From contig NZ_OY787469.1 of the NCBI RefSeq assembly GCF_963678835.1, positions 2,976,001-3,040,000 of the forward strand: a stretch of DNA of 64,000 nt. Reading direction: 5' to 3'. This DNA is from an uncultured Desulfuromonas sp. GTDB taxonomy: Bacteria; Desulfobacterota; Desulfuromonadia; Desulfuromonadales; Desulfuromonadaceae. Under the pieces are notes generated by a model that was not told where the DNA came from, searched no databases, and was given only the letters and a program-made list of their open reading frames with translations. How positions within the stretch are numbered: the stretch's first letter is position 1; every line of letters starts with the position of its first letter. The position numbers and the translations under genes were made by a program. Positions 17,671 to 25,682 of the stretch are shown in pieces.

Positions 17671-19056
17671 ATGAAAACAGAGTGTAACACAGAGCAACTT
17701 GAGTTTCATAGCTTTGGTCGGCGTGAAATTATTGGTCAATTCGATGGCATCAAGATCAGTTCCGATGGCGGTGGCATCCTTCTTCGAGAGGTCGAAAAAC
17801 GCACCGGCATATTGCGTCGTTTGAGTCAATGCTTCACGGACTATCGCAATCCAGAGATGATTACCCACAGCCTCGAATCCTTGATTAGCCAGCGCATCAT
17901 GGCGCTGGCATTAGGCTACGAAGACCTCAACGACCATGATGTTTTGCGCCATGATGCCTTGCTCAGTGTTTTAAGTGGTAAGTCCAATGGAAAAATGGGA
18001 GCCGGGAAAAGCACTCTCAACCGTCTTGAACTGACACCTGCGACGGGCTCAAGTTCATCGCGCTACAAGAAGATTGTCGCCAATAGTGACGCTATGGACG
18101 AGCTTTTGATTGATTTCTTTCAGAAGTCATTCAGTGAAGTTCCAGAAGAGATTGTCTTGGATGTAGACGCTACAGATGATCTAATCCACGGTACTCAGCA
18201 GGGGCGTTTTTATCATGGCTATTATCGAAGCTACTGCTATTTGCCGCTGTATATTTTTTGTGGGGAACAGCTGTTGTGCGCCCGCTTGCGTACGGCGGAT
18301 CAGGATGGTGCCGCCGGAACAAAAGAAGAACTGGAACGCATTGTCCGACGCATTCGCCAATCATGGCCGGATGTTCGCATCGTTGTGCGTGGAGACAGTG
18401 GTTTTTGTCGCGACGAGATTATGACTTGGTGCGAGCACGAAGAAAACCGCGTGGACTATGTCTTGGGATTGGCGAAAAACTCTCGCTTGAAGACACTGAT
18501 AGAAGAGGAGATGGAACAGGCGAAACAAGAGCATGAGCAGACAGAAAAAGCCGCACGGGTATTCAAAGACTTTCACTACCAGACCCGCAATAGCTGGAGC
18601 CGGTCCAGGCGCGTTGTGGGCAAAGCGGAATATTTGTCCAAGGGAGAAAATCCCCGCTTTGTCGTAACGACACTGAGCGAGGAAAAAGCGGATGCCCGCA
18701 GCTTGTATGAAGACATTTACTGCGCCCGCGGCGACATGGAAAATCGGATCAAGGAACAACAACTGGCCCTGTTTGCCGACCGGACGTCCTGTCATGAAAT
18801 GCGTGCCAACCAATTGCGCCTGTATTTTTCCAGCTTTGCCTATGTTCTGTTACAAACTCTGCGGCGCATCGGATTAAAAGAAACGGAATTGGCCAAAGCA
18901 CAGAGCGAAACAATCCGTCTGAAATTACTGAAGATTGGCACCCGGATCAAAATCAGCGTGCGCAAGATCTGGCTGTCATTTTCAGAAAGCTATCCCTATG
19001 CGGACTTGCTGCGCCAAGTTTTGGGGAATCTTCAAAAAATACCGATACGCTGTTAA
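17671..19056 (+). CDS. IS1380-family transposase (copy 1)
   Basis: 461 residues, an intact IS1380-type DDE transposase: ISSDGGGILLREVEKRTGI near residue 30, first catalytic Asp in VLDVDATDDLIHGTQQG near residue 170, second in VVRGDSGFCRDEIMTW near 245, and ARGDMENRIKEQQLAL near 355 for the last acidic residue. GCGCGAAAGGAACAGCC before the ATG holds the ribosome site. It differs from copy 2 at only five residues (E/K, G/A, N/D, I/L, F/L), so the two copies separated recently. Confidence 0.95.
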   Translation: MKTECNTEQLEFHSFGRREIIGQFDGIKISSDGGGILLREVEKRTGILRRLSQCFTDYRNPEMITHSLESLISQRIMALALGYEDLNDHDVLRHDALLSVLSGKSNGKMGAGKSTLNRLELTPATGSSSSRYKKIVANSDAMDELLIDFFQKSFSEVPEEIVLDVDATDDLIHGTQQGRFYHGYYRSYCYLPLYIFCGEQLLCARLRTADQDGAAGTKEELERIVRRIRQSWPDVRIVVRGDSGFCRDEIMTWCEHEENRVDYVLGLAKNSRLKTLIEEEMEQAKQEHEQTEKAARVFKDFHYQTRNSWSRSRRVVGKAEYLSKGENPRFVVTTLSEEKADARSLYEDIYCARGDMENRIKEQQLALFADRTSCHEMRANQLRLYFSSFAYVLLQTLRRIGLKETELAKAQSETIRLKLLKIGTRIKISVRKIWLSFSESYPYADLLRQVLGNLQKIPIRC

Positions 19057-19219
19057 GGCCAAGGGGAATAGTCAGACAAAATCAAGAGGAGAAAAAAACG
19101 AAACCTGGGAGAGGTGCGCCTTTTTTCATAAACATATTGCTCAACGCCGACCCATTTGAGTCATTGATGGAGACTGCATTCCACAGGAAGAGCCAATTTG
19201 ACTATTGGACAGAACAATA

Positions 19220-19245
19220 GGCGTGATTTTCGCGAAAATCACGCC
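19220..19245. repeat. 26-bp perfect palindrome in IS1380 copy 1
   Basis: GGCGTGATTTTCG followed directly by its complement, 13 nt from the terminal repeat. Copy 2 keeps 24 of the 26 bases as a perfect palindrome (21259-21282), the outer pair being changed. It may be a transposase site or a transcription stop at the element's edge. Confidence 0.8.
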
Positions 19246-19273
19246 TCAAAAAACAGTGGTGAGAAATTCGGGC

Positions 19274-19610
19274 TAGTGCTCTGTCAATGCTAAAAATTCG
19301 AGTGAATGGCACAGCATCGTGCCATTCACACAAGGCGCGAAATCGCCGAAGTGGCCACTCCACTTCAAGATTTTTCAACGCAGTGGGAATGGTGCGAGGC
19401 GAAGCCAGACCCGAAGATTTCGTGTTGTCAGAGCACGAGATTTTACTCGTTCATCCATGGGCTGGTCAGATTGTTTTCAACAGTCCGTTAATCACCCTTT
19501 CGAGACAGAATAGACGCCATCGACCAAAGCGAGGGCTCTGAGGCTTACATCGACTCTCGGCATGCTGTTTGCCATAAGCGAATGCAACGACAAACATCAT
19601 TCAACCACGG
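19274..19610. other. Spacer between the IS1380 copies with a lone IS630-type end and hairpins
   Basis: Starts with TAGTGCTCTGTCAATGC and continues through AAAAATTCG, identical to the right inverted repeat of the IS630 element, but diverges from it afterwards. Three hairpins follow: an 11-bp stem GTGAATGGCAC with its complement (19302-19329), GGCG/CGCC near 19335, and AAGTGG/CCACTT near 19349-19365. A weaker IS630-like end (GTTGTCAGAGCAC, about 19424) suggests a 150-160 bp non-autonomous element. No gene is seen. Confidence 0.55.
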
Positions 19611-19614
19611 CTAA
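19611..19614. repeat. Target-site duplication of IS1380 copy 2 (CTAA)
   Basis: CTAA here is matched by CTAA at 21311-21314 after the right end of copy 2. It differs from the CTAG duplication of copy 1, so the two copies inserted independently. Confidence 0.85.
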
Positions 19615-21310
19615 CCCGAATTTCTCACCAATAAATAGAATAAGGCTGTATTTCGTGGCATAAATGTAGTGAGACCAATCACTTACATAGCGCGAAAGGA
19701 ACAGCCTTATGAAAACAGAGTGTAACACAGAGCAACTTGAGTTTCATAGCTTTGGTCGGCGTAAAATCATTGGTCAATTCGATGGCATCAAGATCAGTTC
19801 CGATGGCGGTGCCATCCTTCTTCGAGAGGTCGAAAAACGCACCGGCATATTGCGTCGTTTGAGTCAATGCTTCACGGACTATCGCAATCCAGAGATGATT
19901 ACCCACAGCCTCGAATCCTTGATTAGCCAGCGCATCATGGCGCTGGCATTAGGCTACGAAGACCTCAACGACCATGATGTTTTGCGCCATGATGCCTTGC
20001 TCAGTGTTTTAAGTGGTAAGTCCAATGGAAAAATGGGAGCCGGGAAAAGCACTCTCAACCGTCTTGAACTGACGCCTGCGACGGGCTCAAGTTCATCGCG
20101 CTACAAGAAGATTGTCGCCGATAGTGACGCTATGGACGAGCTTTTGATTGATTTCTTTCAGAAGTCATTCAGTGAAGTTCCAGAAGAGATCGTCTTGGAT
20201 GTAGACGCTACAGATGATCTAATCCACGGTACTCAGCAGGGGCGTTTTTATCATGGCTATTATCGAAGCTACTGCTATTTGCCGCTGTATATTTTTTGTG
20301 GGGAACAGCTGTTGTGCGCCCGCTTGCGTACGGCGGATCAGGATGGTGCCGCCGGAACAAAAGAAGAACTGGAACGCATTGTCCGACGCATTCGCCAATC
20401 ATGGCCGGATGTTCGCATCGTTGTGCGTGGAGACAGTGGTTTTTGTCGCGACGAGATTATGACTTGGTGCGAGCACGAAGAAAACCGCGTGGACTATGTC
20501 TTGGGATTGGCGAAAAACTCTCGCTTGAAGACACTGCTAGAAGAGGAGATGGAACAGGCGAAACAAGAGCATGAGCAGACAGAAAAAGCCGCACGGGTAT
20601 TCAAAGACTTTCACTACCAGACCCGCAATAGCTGGAGCCGGTCCAGGCGCGTTGTGGGCAAAGCGGAATATTTGTCCAAGGGAGAAAATCCCCGCTTTGT
20701 CGTAACGACACTGAGCGAGGAAAAAGCGGATGCCCGCAGCTTGTATGAAGACATTTACTGCGCCCGCGGCGACATGGAAAATCGGATCAAGGAACAACAA
20801 CTGGCCCTGCTTGCCGACCGGACGTCCTGTCATGAAATGCGTGCCAACCAATTGCGCCTGTATTTTTCCAGCTTTGCCTATGTTCTGTTACAAACCCTGC
20901 GGCGCATCGGATTAAAAGAAACGGAATTGGCCAAAGCACAGAGCGAAACAATCCGTCTGAAATTACTGAAGATTGGCACCCGGATCAAAATCAGCGTGCG
21001 CAAGATCTGGCTGTCATTTTCAGAAAGCTATCCCTATGCGGACTTGCTGCGCCAAGTTTTGGGGAATCTTCAAAAAATACCGATACGCTGTTAAGGCCAA
21101 GGGGAATAGTCAGACAAAATCAAGAGAAGTAAAAAACGAAACCTGGGAGAGGTGCGCCTTTTTTCATAAACATATTGCTCAACGCCGACCCATTTGAGTC
21201 ATTGATGGAGACTGCATTCCACAGGAAGAGCCAATTTGACTATTGGACAGAACAATAAGCGTGATTTTCGCGAAAATCACGCCTCAAAAAACAGTGGTGA
21301 GAAATTCGGG
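19615..21310 (+). mobile_element. IS1380-family insertion sequence, copy 2
   Basis: 1696 bp, same length and ends as copy 1, in the same orientation, flanked by CTAA duplications. With copy 1 it brackets only the 342-bp stretch 19273-19614, so no composite transposon cargo is carried. Confidence 0.95.
19709..21094 (+). CDS. IS1380-family transposase (copy 2)
   Basis: 461 residues, the same domains as copy 1: DDE motifs in VLDVDATDDLIHGTQQG, VVRGDSGFCRDEIMTW and ARGDMENRIKEQQLAL. Intact. The five residue differences from copy 1 (GRRK, DGGA, VADSD, LLEEE and LLADR here) are conservative or lie outside the catalytic motifs, so both copies could supply active enzyme. Confidence 0.95.
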   Translation: MKTECNTEQLEFHSFGRRKIIGQFDGIKISSDGGAILLREVEKRTGILRRLSQCFTDYRNPEMITHSLESLISQRIMALALGYEDLNDHDVLRHDALLSVLSGKSNGKMGAGKSTLNRLELTPATGSSSSRYKKIVADSDAMDELLIDFFQKSFSEVPEEIVLDVDATDDLIHGTQQGRFYHGYYRSYCYLPLYIFCGEQLLCARLRTADQDGAAGTKEELERIVRRIRQSWPDVRIVVRGDSGFCRDEIMTWCEHEENRVDYVLGLAKNSRLKTLLEEEMEQAKQEHEQTEKAARVFKDFHYQTRNSWSRSRRVVGKAEYLSKGENPRFVVTTLSEEKADARSLYEDIYCARGDMENRIKEQQLALLADRTSCHEMRANQLRLYFSSFAYVLLQTLRRIGLKETELAKAQSETIRLKLLKIGTRIKISVRKIWLSFSESYPYADLLRQVLGNLQKIPIRC

Positions 21311-21342
21311 CTAAAGCCCTGACGTTCGGCCTTAAACTGCAT

Positions 21343-21379
21343 AAAAAAACCGATGCGGGTTGACCACATCGGTTTTTTT
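21343..21379. terminator. Bidirectional Rho-independent terminator
   Basis: CCGATG (21350-21355) pairs with CATCGG (21367-21372), with seven A before and seven T after, so it works on both strands. It ends fbp transcription on the minus strand and blocks read-out from the IS1380 copy. Confidence 0.85.
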
Positions 21380-21409
21380 ACATGGTAAATCATCGCGCGT
21401 GCTAACGCA

Positions 21410-22348
21410 CTATTCTTGGGCAATGAACGATTCAGCCAGTGCAACATCTTCGCGGCATCCGATAAACACCGGAGAGCAATCGTCAATCCCCTCCGGGTCG
21501 ATATCAAGAATCGGCCCACGCCCGGTTGAAGCCGCACCACCAGCCTGCTCGATCAGAAACGCCATCGGATTCAGCTCATACAACAGGCGCAACTTACCGT
21601 CCGGGCGTCCCTGAAGATGCGGATACATAAAAATACCGCGCCCCTTCATCAGGATCTGATTGATGTCGGGAACGAATCCCCCGCTATAGCGTAGTTTATG
21701 GCCTTTTTCCTCCAGGGAGCGCACAAAAGCTTCGGTTCCCGAGGTATAAAGGTTGCGCTGACCGCCCGGCGAATAAATTCCGCCCACCTTGTCGATAGTC
21801 ACATTCTCTTTGACCAGGGTATATTCCATCAACTGGTTCATGGCAAATTCATGAACACCGTCTCCGGTCGAGTAGACCAATGTTGTCCGCGGCCCATAGA
21901 GGATATACATGGCGGCCGCTTGATTACGCCCCGGCTGCAGAATATCGTCGCCTTGGTAGATGGAGAGAATTGTTCCAACAGCCAAGTTAACATCCACCAG
22001 CGACGATCCATCAAGAGGATCATAGGCCACCGAATAGCACACTTTATTGGTACACTCGAAGTTGATAATTTCGTTGTTTTCTTCAGAAACAACATTGGAC
22101 ACAACACCGGAATTTTTCAAACGCTTCTGCAAGATACGATCAGACAAAACATCCAGTGCCAGCTGTTCTTCACCGTAAAGGTTGGACGTACCCGCTACAC
22201 CCAGGTCACCGGTACGAATTGAGTTGATAATATATTTGGAAGCTTCAGCAATTTCGCAGATCACCTCACGAAGCCGACGTTCGACCTTACGTTCTCGTAA
22301 ATGTCTGCGTAAATCGATCTGAAATTTCGTTGTTCCCGGTGCGCCCAT
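21410..22348 (-). CDS. fbp: Fructose-1,6-bisphosphatase class I
   Basis: 312-residue cytoplasmic phosphatase that makes fructose 6-phosphate in gluconeogenesis. Metal-binding motifs are VVSEENNE and YDPLDGSSLVDVNLAVGTI; substrate residues are in KLRLLYELNPMAFLIEQAGG and the N-terminal GVAGTSNLYGEEQ. The ATG at 22348 follows AAAGGAG at normal spacing; a longer frame to 22438 runs into the upstream gene and is rejected. A gluconeogenic enzyme suits an organism growing on organic acids. The gene upstream on the same strand ends 31 nt before it. Confidence 0.96.
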   Translation of the reverse strand: MGAPGTTKFQIDLRRHLRERKVERRLREVICEIAEASKYIINSIRTGDLGVAGTSNLYGEEQLALDVLSDRILQKRLKNSGVVSNVVSEENNEIINFECTNKVCYSVAYDPLDGSSLVDVNLAVGTILSIYQGDDILQPGRNQAAAMYILYGPRTTLVYSTGDGVHEFAMNQLMEYTLVKENVTIDKVGGIYSPGGQRNLYTSGTEAFVRSLEEKGHKLRYSGGFVPDINQILMKGRGIFMYPHLQGRPDGKLRLLYELNPMAFLIEQAGGAASTGRGPILDIDPEGIDDCSPVFIGCREDVALAESFIAQE

Positions 22349-22379
22349 GAATAAATACTCCTTTAGGGTAAGAAGAAAG

Positions 22380-23159
22380 TTAACGGCCTGACAATTCAGC
22401 TTCAGGATCACACAAACAACACAAACGGGTTGCGGCAATCACGGCAATAGGAATCGTCACAAACTGCACAAACGGAATCATTAACATACACATCACAGCC
22501 AAACCGAAACCAACGGAGGCCATGAAATTTCCTTTGATAAAACGTTTCTGATCAGCAAACCCCAGATGTTTGCGGCCAAAGACAAAACCGGTGTATTCTA
22601 CCACCAGAAAAAACAGCGTCAGGGCCACAGAACAAAACGCGTACACCGGTGAGCCAACAACAGGGATCATATTGAACAGCAACAAAAAGATCATCAGGGC
22701 GACAAAAATTGACATTTTGCGCAGTTCATCCCTGAGGACACGCCACAGATCCACCATGAACATTTTCAACGAAAAGGGCTCGTTGTTCGGCTGGTCGGTT
22801 AAAATTTCTTCGGTGCGTTCAGAGAGGATGTCGTTAAATGGTGACGCGATCAGGTTACCCACCACGGTAAAGGTAAAAAACACAATCACCGCCGTCAATA
22901 AACCAGCAATGACTTTGACAACAACCGCTACAATTTGCCAGTACCAGGCATCCTGAGGGCCAAGATACTGACCAACCATCCCGTTGAACAGATCAACGCC
23001 CCAGTACAACGTTGCCGAAAACACCACAACATTGATTACAAACGGAATCGCCACATATTTGAGGAGCGAGGGATTTGCTCCAAGAAAACGAAAGGCGTGC
23101 AACAATGAGAAAAAACCGGTACTGAACCGACGAACACCCGTAAACGGTATGGACTTCAT
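22380..23159 (-). CDS. EI24/CysZ-like membrane protein
   Basis: 259 residues with four to six membrane helices (LLKYVAIPFVINVVVFSATLYW, VVVKVIAGLLTAVIVFFTFTVVGNLI, IFVALMIFLLLFNMIPVVG, VALTLFFLVVEYTGFVFG, ASVGFGLAVMCMLMIPFVQFVTIPIAVIAATRL). The ASPFNDILSERTEEIL segment is typical of the EI24 family that includes CysZ. CysZ moves sulfate in Enterobacteria; transport by this protein is inferred only. An AAAAGG site lies about 13 nt upstream. It is upstream of fbp on the same strand with a 31-nt gap. Confidence 0.8.
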   Translation of the reverse strand: MKSIPFTGVRRFSTGFFSLLHAFRFLGANPSLLKYVAIPFVINVVVFSATLYWGVDLFNGMVGQYLGPQDAWYWQIVAVVVKVIAGLLTAVIVFFTFTVVGNLIASPFNDILSERTEEILTDQPNNEPFSLKMFMVDLWRVLRDELRKMSIFVALMIFLLLFNMIPVVGSPVYAFCSVALTLFFLVVEYTGFVFGRKHLGFADQKRFIKGNFMASVGFGLAVMCMLMIPFVQFVTIPIAVIAATRLCCLCDPEAELSGR

Positions 23160-23313
23160 GGATCGATTAAAGCCTTTTCAGAGAGGAGATAAGTTAGCGT
23201 AACCAAAAACGAAAATAATCCTAACACGTCAGAAGGGGAAAACCAAGTTCCGACAACTTTTTGTGTAACTTTCTCGGCTCGGCAAACGAAGCGAAGGCCA
23301 AACGACTTTAGCC

Positions 23314-23342
23314 TTGCCACACCTGCACTGTTTACCTATACT
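23314..23342 (+). promoter_or_regulatory. Sigma70-type promoter of the structured RNA
   Basis: TTGCCA (23314-23319) and TATACT (23337-23342) are separated by exactly 17 nt, close to the sigma70 consensus. The predicted start near 23349 lies just before the closing stem of the RNA. No reading frame with a good ribosome site starts until 23729. Confidence 0.65.
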
Positions 23343-23348
23343 GACAGT

Positions 23349-23578
23349 CAGTAAAATTGCTCTCTACGCGGCAGGTGATATCTAAACGCCCACGCGGAAT
23401 AATTTTTCATCCGGGGTTCTTTTTCAGTGAAGATGTGTGCCAGCCCTCCTCTGCAGAGGGACGCCTGATTCGTCGCTCAGGAACCCCACCTAATGGCTCT
23501 CGTTGTGAGGCCAAAGAGTCACGGCATGCGTGGAGAGCTCTTAGCAAAGGCATCTGGATAGTCTCCGATGCCTTTTCT
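23349..23578 (+). ncRNA. Candidate structured non-coding RNA, 6S-like rod
   Basis: Bases 23359-23369 (GCTCTCTACGC) pair with 23528-23538 (GCGTGGAGAGC) to close the RNA. A symmetric 5x5 internal loop (GGCAG/GGCAT) and GTGA/TCAC (23375-23378 / 23519-23522) extend the stem. A large central bubble of about 34 and 31 nt follows, its 3' strand holding a small hairpin (GGCTC/GAGGCC). Then come an inner arm GGGGTTC (23413-23419) / GAACCCC (23481-23487) and an inner hairpin CCCTC/GAGGG. The order closing stem, bubble with 3' hairpin, terminal arm is that of 6S RNA, which binds RNA polymerase. The identity is inferred from shape; I did not recognise conserved 6S sequence. Strong promoter before and terminator after support a free transcript. 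Confidence 0.5.
23546..23578 (+). terminator. Rho-independent terminator of the structured RNA
   Basis: AAAGGCATC (23546-23554) pairs with GATGCCTTT (23567-23575), and an inner GGA/TCC extends the stem, followed by TTTTCT. It lies 8 nt after the closing stem of the RNA. Confidence 0.8.
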
Positions 23579-23728
23579 ACTGTCCGCTCTTTCTGCACGA
23601 ACAGCGCGTTCGCGGCAAGAAACGCCCATTGACTCTATGTTTTTCAACCAAAAACGACTCTGCCTCAACAACGCATTCATGTCACTGACAGTTGCCCGGC
23701 AGAGCTATAGGACGATACGGTTTTATCC

Positions 23729-24946
23729 ATGTCTCAATCCTCCCCGTTGACCGATTCAACAAAATCCCAGACAAAGACAAACGACTCATCAGACATCCAT
23801 CGTTTAACCCATCACGGCAAAGAGATTATCCTCATTGGCACTGCGCATATTTCCAGGGAATCGGTTGCCACCGTCACCCAGGCCATTGAACAGGAACAGC
23901 CGGATTGTGTCTGTGTTGAACTGGATGAACAGCGCTATCAAACCCTTAAAGATCGTAACCGCTGGGAGAAACTCAATATCCTCCAAGTGGTTAAAAATGG
24001 CCAGGTACCGTTCCTCATGGCCAACTTGGCCTTGGCATCGTTCCAGAAACGGATGGGCTTACAAACCGGCGTCAAACCGGGAGAAGAACTTGCTGCTGCT
24101 GCACAAACCGCTGAGGATCATGACATTCGCGTCGCCCTGGTAGATCGCAATATCCGCATCACCTTGTTGCGTGCCTGGCGCAAAACCGGCTTGTGGAAAA
24201 AAATGAATCTGGTCGCCACACTGTTTGCCGGCATGTTTGAAAAACAGGAACTCGACGAAGAGCAACTCAGCCAACTGCGCCAGACCGACAGCCTCTCCTC
24301 TATGCTTGAAGAGATGGGCGAGCTGCTTCCCGCGGCAAAAACGATCCTGGTCGATGAACGCGATGCCTGGATGACCTACCACATTCTTCAAGCCGCTGGA
24401 GAGAAAACCGTTGCCGTGGTCGGAGCAGCCCATGTCCCAGGAATAAAAAGATGTCTGGACCATCCACCTGAAGACGATGCCATTAAAGAGATGGGGATAA
24501 TCCCCCCCAAAAGCACTCTTTCCAAAGCGGTTCCGTGGATTATTCCAGCCATTGTGGCGCTGCTGTTTATCGTCGGTTTCTTTTTTGGCGACCGCAGCCG
24601 ACTGATGGATGCCGCCACAGCATGGGTCCTGGCCAACGGTACTCTTTCCGCTCTGGGTGCCCTTATCGCCCTTGGCCATCCCCTGACGGTACTCTCCGCG
24701 TTTATTGCTGCGCCACTGACCTCACTCAATCCCACCATCGGTGCGGGTTTTGTCACGGCGTTGGTTCAAGCCATGCTGGTACCACCAACCGTTGCTGATA
24801 TGGAGAACGTCAGTAACGACATTGCCCAACTGCGCGGCTGGTGGTGTAATCGGGTGACCCGGGTTCTGCTGGTTTTCTTCCTTTCTTCCATGGGATCAAC
24901 CATTGGCACCTTTGTAGCCTTTGGCTGGCTGAAAGATCTTATTTAA
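23729..24946 (+). CDS. TraB/PrgY-family protein
   Basis: 405 residues. The TraB domain (about 25-235) shows IILIGTAHISRESV, CVCVELDEQRYQTL, VALVDRNIRITLLRAW, DERDAWMTYHIL and VAVVGAAHVPGI, the conserved GxxH and Glu/Asp residues of a metal-dependent hydrolase-like fold. A C-terminal membrane region has about four helices (WIIPAIVALLFIVGFFFG, GTLSALGALIALGHPLTV, AFIAAPLTSLNPTIGAGFV, VLLVFFLSSMGSTIGTFVAF). Family members in Enterococcus shut off pheromone; the role in Proteobacteria is unknown. The ATG at 23729 has no strong ribosome site. A terminator follows. Confidence 0.88.
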   Translation: MSQSSPLTDSTKSQTKTNDSSDIHRLTHHGKEIILIGTAHISRESVATVTQAIEQEQPDCVCVELDEQRYQTLKDRNRWEKLNILQVVKNGQVPFLMANLALASFQKRMGLQTGVKPGEELAAAAQTAEDHDIRVALVDRNIRITLLRAWRKTGLWKKMNLVATLFAGMFEKQELDEEQLSQLRQTDSLSSMLEEMGELLPAAKTILVDERDAWMTYHILQAAGEKTVAVVGAAHVPGIKRCLDHPPEDDAIKEMGIIPPKSTLSKAVPWIIPAIVALLFIVGFFFGDRSRLMDAATAWVLANGTLSALGALIALGHPLTVLSAFIAAPLTSLNPTIGAGFVTALVQAMLVPPTVADMENVSNDIAQLRGWWCNRVTRVLLVFFLSSMGSTIGTFVAFGWLKDLI

Positions 24947-24993
24947 GGACCGCCTGCTCCCCCGTGAGCAAGAGAGTTCGTTTCTCAAATATG

Positions 24994-25031
24994 AACGCTG
25001 CTGTGCCCACCTGAGCACAGCAGCGTTTTTT
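24994..25031 (+). terminator. Rho-independent terminator after the TraB-family gene
   Basis: AACGCTGCTGTGC (24994-25006) and its exact complement (25015-25027) with an 8-nt loop, then a T run. Confidence 0.9.
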
Positions 25032-25121
25032 AATCCTTTTTCAATCTATAGGGTTGCAGTCCTGATTCGTCGCCCCCCTGATGGATTAAGGTATTAATTA
25101 CACATTGCATCTGAACGCGAT

Positions 25122-25133
25122 ATTGTATACAAT
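25122..25133. promoter_or_regulatory. Palindromic operator-like site upstream of the ferritin-like gene
   Basis: ATTGTATACAAT is a perfect 12-bp palindrome 43 nt before the start codon, overlapping a possible -10 (TATACA) with TTGCAT 15 nt upstream. The core TTGTATACAA resembles sites of the FadR branch of GntR regulators. The regulator is not in the window as far as I can see. Confidence 0.4.
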
Positions 25134-25176
25134 CTCGACGATTTGTTTATGTACCTATCGTGGAGGGAGTGAGCAC

Positions 25177-25644
25177 ATGTCTGAAAAAATCGATCTGCAA
25201 CAAGCCATTAAAGAAGCCATGCAAACTGAAAAAGATGCCATGGATTACTATAAATACGGTGCTGAAAAGATGTTTGACGAAAAAGCCAAACGATCTTTTG
25301 AGATCCTCGCTAAAGAGGAAAAGCAGCATGCGCACATGTTTTACGCCATCTACAAAGGGGATGATATTCCCGACTTTGAAGCCTTTATCGCCGCTGCACC
25401 GAATACCGAATCCAACTGGTGGAAAGCACTTCAACAAGCCATGCTTGGCGACTTTGATGAGCGTAAAGCCATTGAACTGGCTATCGATCAGGAGCTTGAA
25501 CTGGAAAACAATCTGCGTGCTATGGCAGAAAAAATTGACGACCCTGAGGTTAAGAAAATTTACCTGGCCAACGCCCGCTCAACGCATCACCATTATGAGC
25601 TGTGTCAGGAAGAGCACAACGCTATCCTCGGCCAATCCGGTTGA
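25177..25644 (+). CDS. Ferritin-like (rubrerythrin-type) diiron protein
   Basis: 155-residue four-helix protein. Metal-ligand pattern: Glu and Tyr in MQTEKDAMDYYKYGAEKM, then ExxH in LAKEEKQHAHMF (about residues 48-58), then Glu in IDQELELENNLRAMAEK and a His-rich last helix (ARSTHHHYELCQEEH). Related proteins store iron or reduce peroxide in anaerobes; there is no rubredoxin domain, so a reductase partner would have to be separate. GGAGG precedes the ATG at 25177. The palindrome at 25122-25133 probably regulates it, and a terminator follows at 25651. Confidence 0.85.
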   Translation: MSEKIDLQQAIKEAMQTEKDAMDYYKYGAEKMFDEKAKRSFEILAKEEKQHAHMFYAIYKGDDIPDFEAFIAAAPNTESNWWKALQQAMLGDFDERKAIELAIDQELELENNLRAMAEKIDDPEVKKIYLANARSTHHHYELCQEEHNAILGQSG

Positions 25645-25650
25645 TTTTCA

Positions 25651-25682
25651 AGCCCGCCCTGTTCAACAGTGGCGGGCTTTTT
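25651..25682 (+). terminator. Rho-independent terminator after the ferritin-like gene
   Basis: AGCCCGCC (25651-25658) pairs with GGCGGGCT (25671-25678), followed by a T run. Confidence 0.9.

Larger units (their letters stand above)
17577..19272 (+). mobile_element. IS1380-family insertion sequence, copy 1
   Basis: 1696 bp with perfect 15-bp terminal inverted repeats (CCCGAATTTCTCACC at 17577-17591, complement at 19258-19272). It is flanked by CTAG duplications. A 26-bp perfect palindrome lies just inside the right end (19220-19245). One intact transposase gene. Confidence 0.95.
14811..21314. mobile_element. Nested insertion-sequence island
   Basis: A 6.5-kb block made only of insertion sequences and a 334-bp spacer: IS630-type (14813-16017), IS110/IS1111-type (about 16019-17572), IS1380 copy 1 (17577-19272), spacer with a lone IS630-type end (19274-19610), IS1380 copy 2 (19615-21310). 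It separates the HDOD/sensor pair from fbp. No passenger gene is present. Confidence 0.88.

Noticed and set aside
19273..19614. Composite transposon formed by the two IS1380 copies
   Set aside because: The stretch between them is only 342 bp and has no gene, and the flanking duplications differ for each copy, so they inserted separately.
23407..23598. 63-residue minus-strand frame opposite the structured RNA
   Set aside because: No ribosome site, and the region is better explained by the promoter, stems and terminator on the plus strand.
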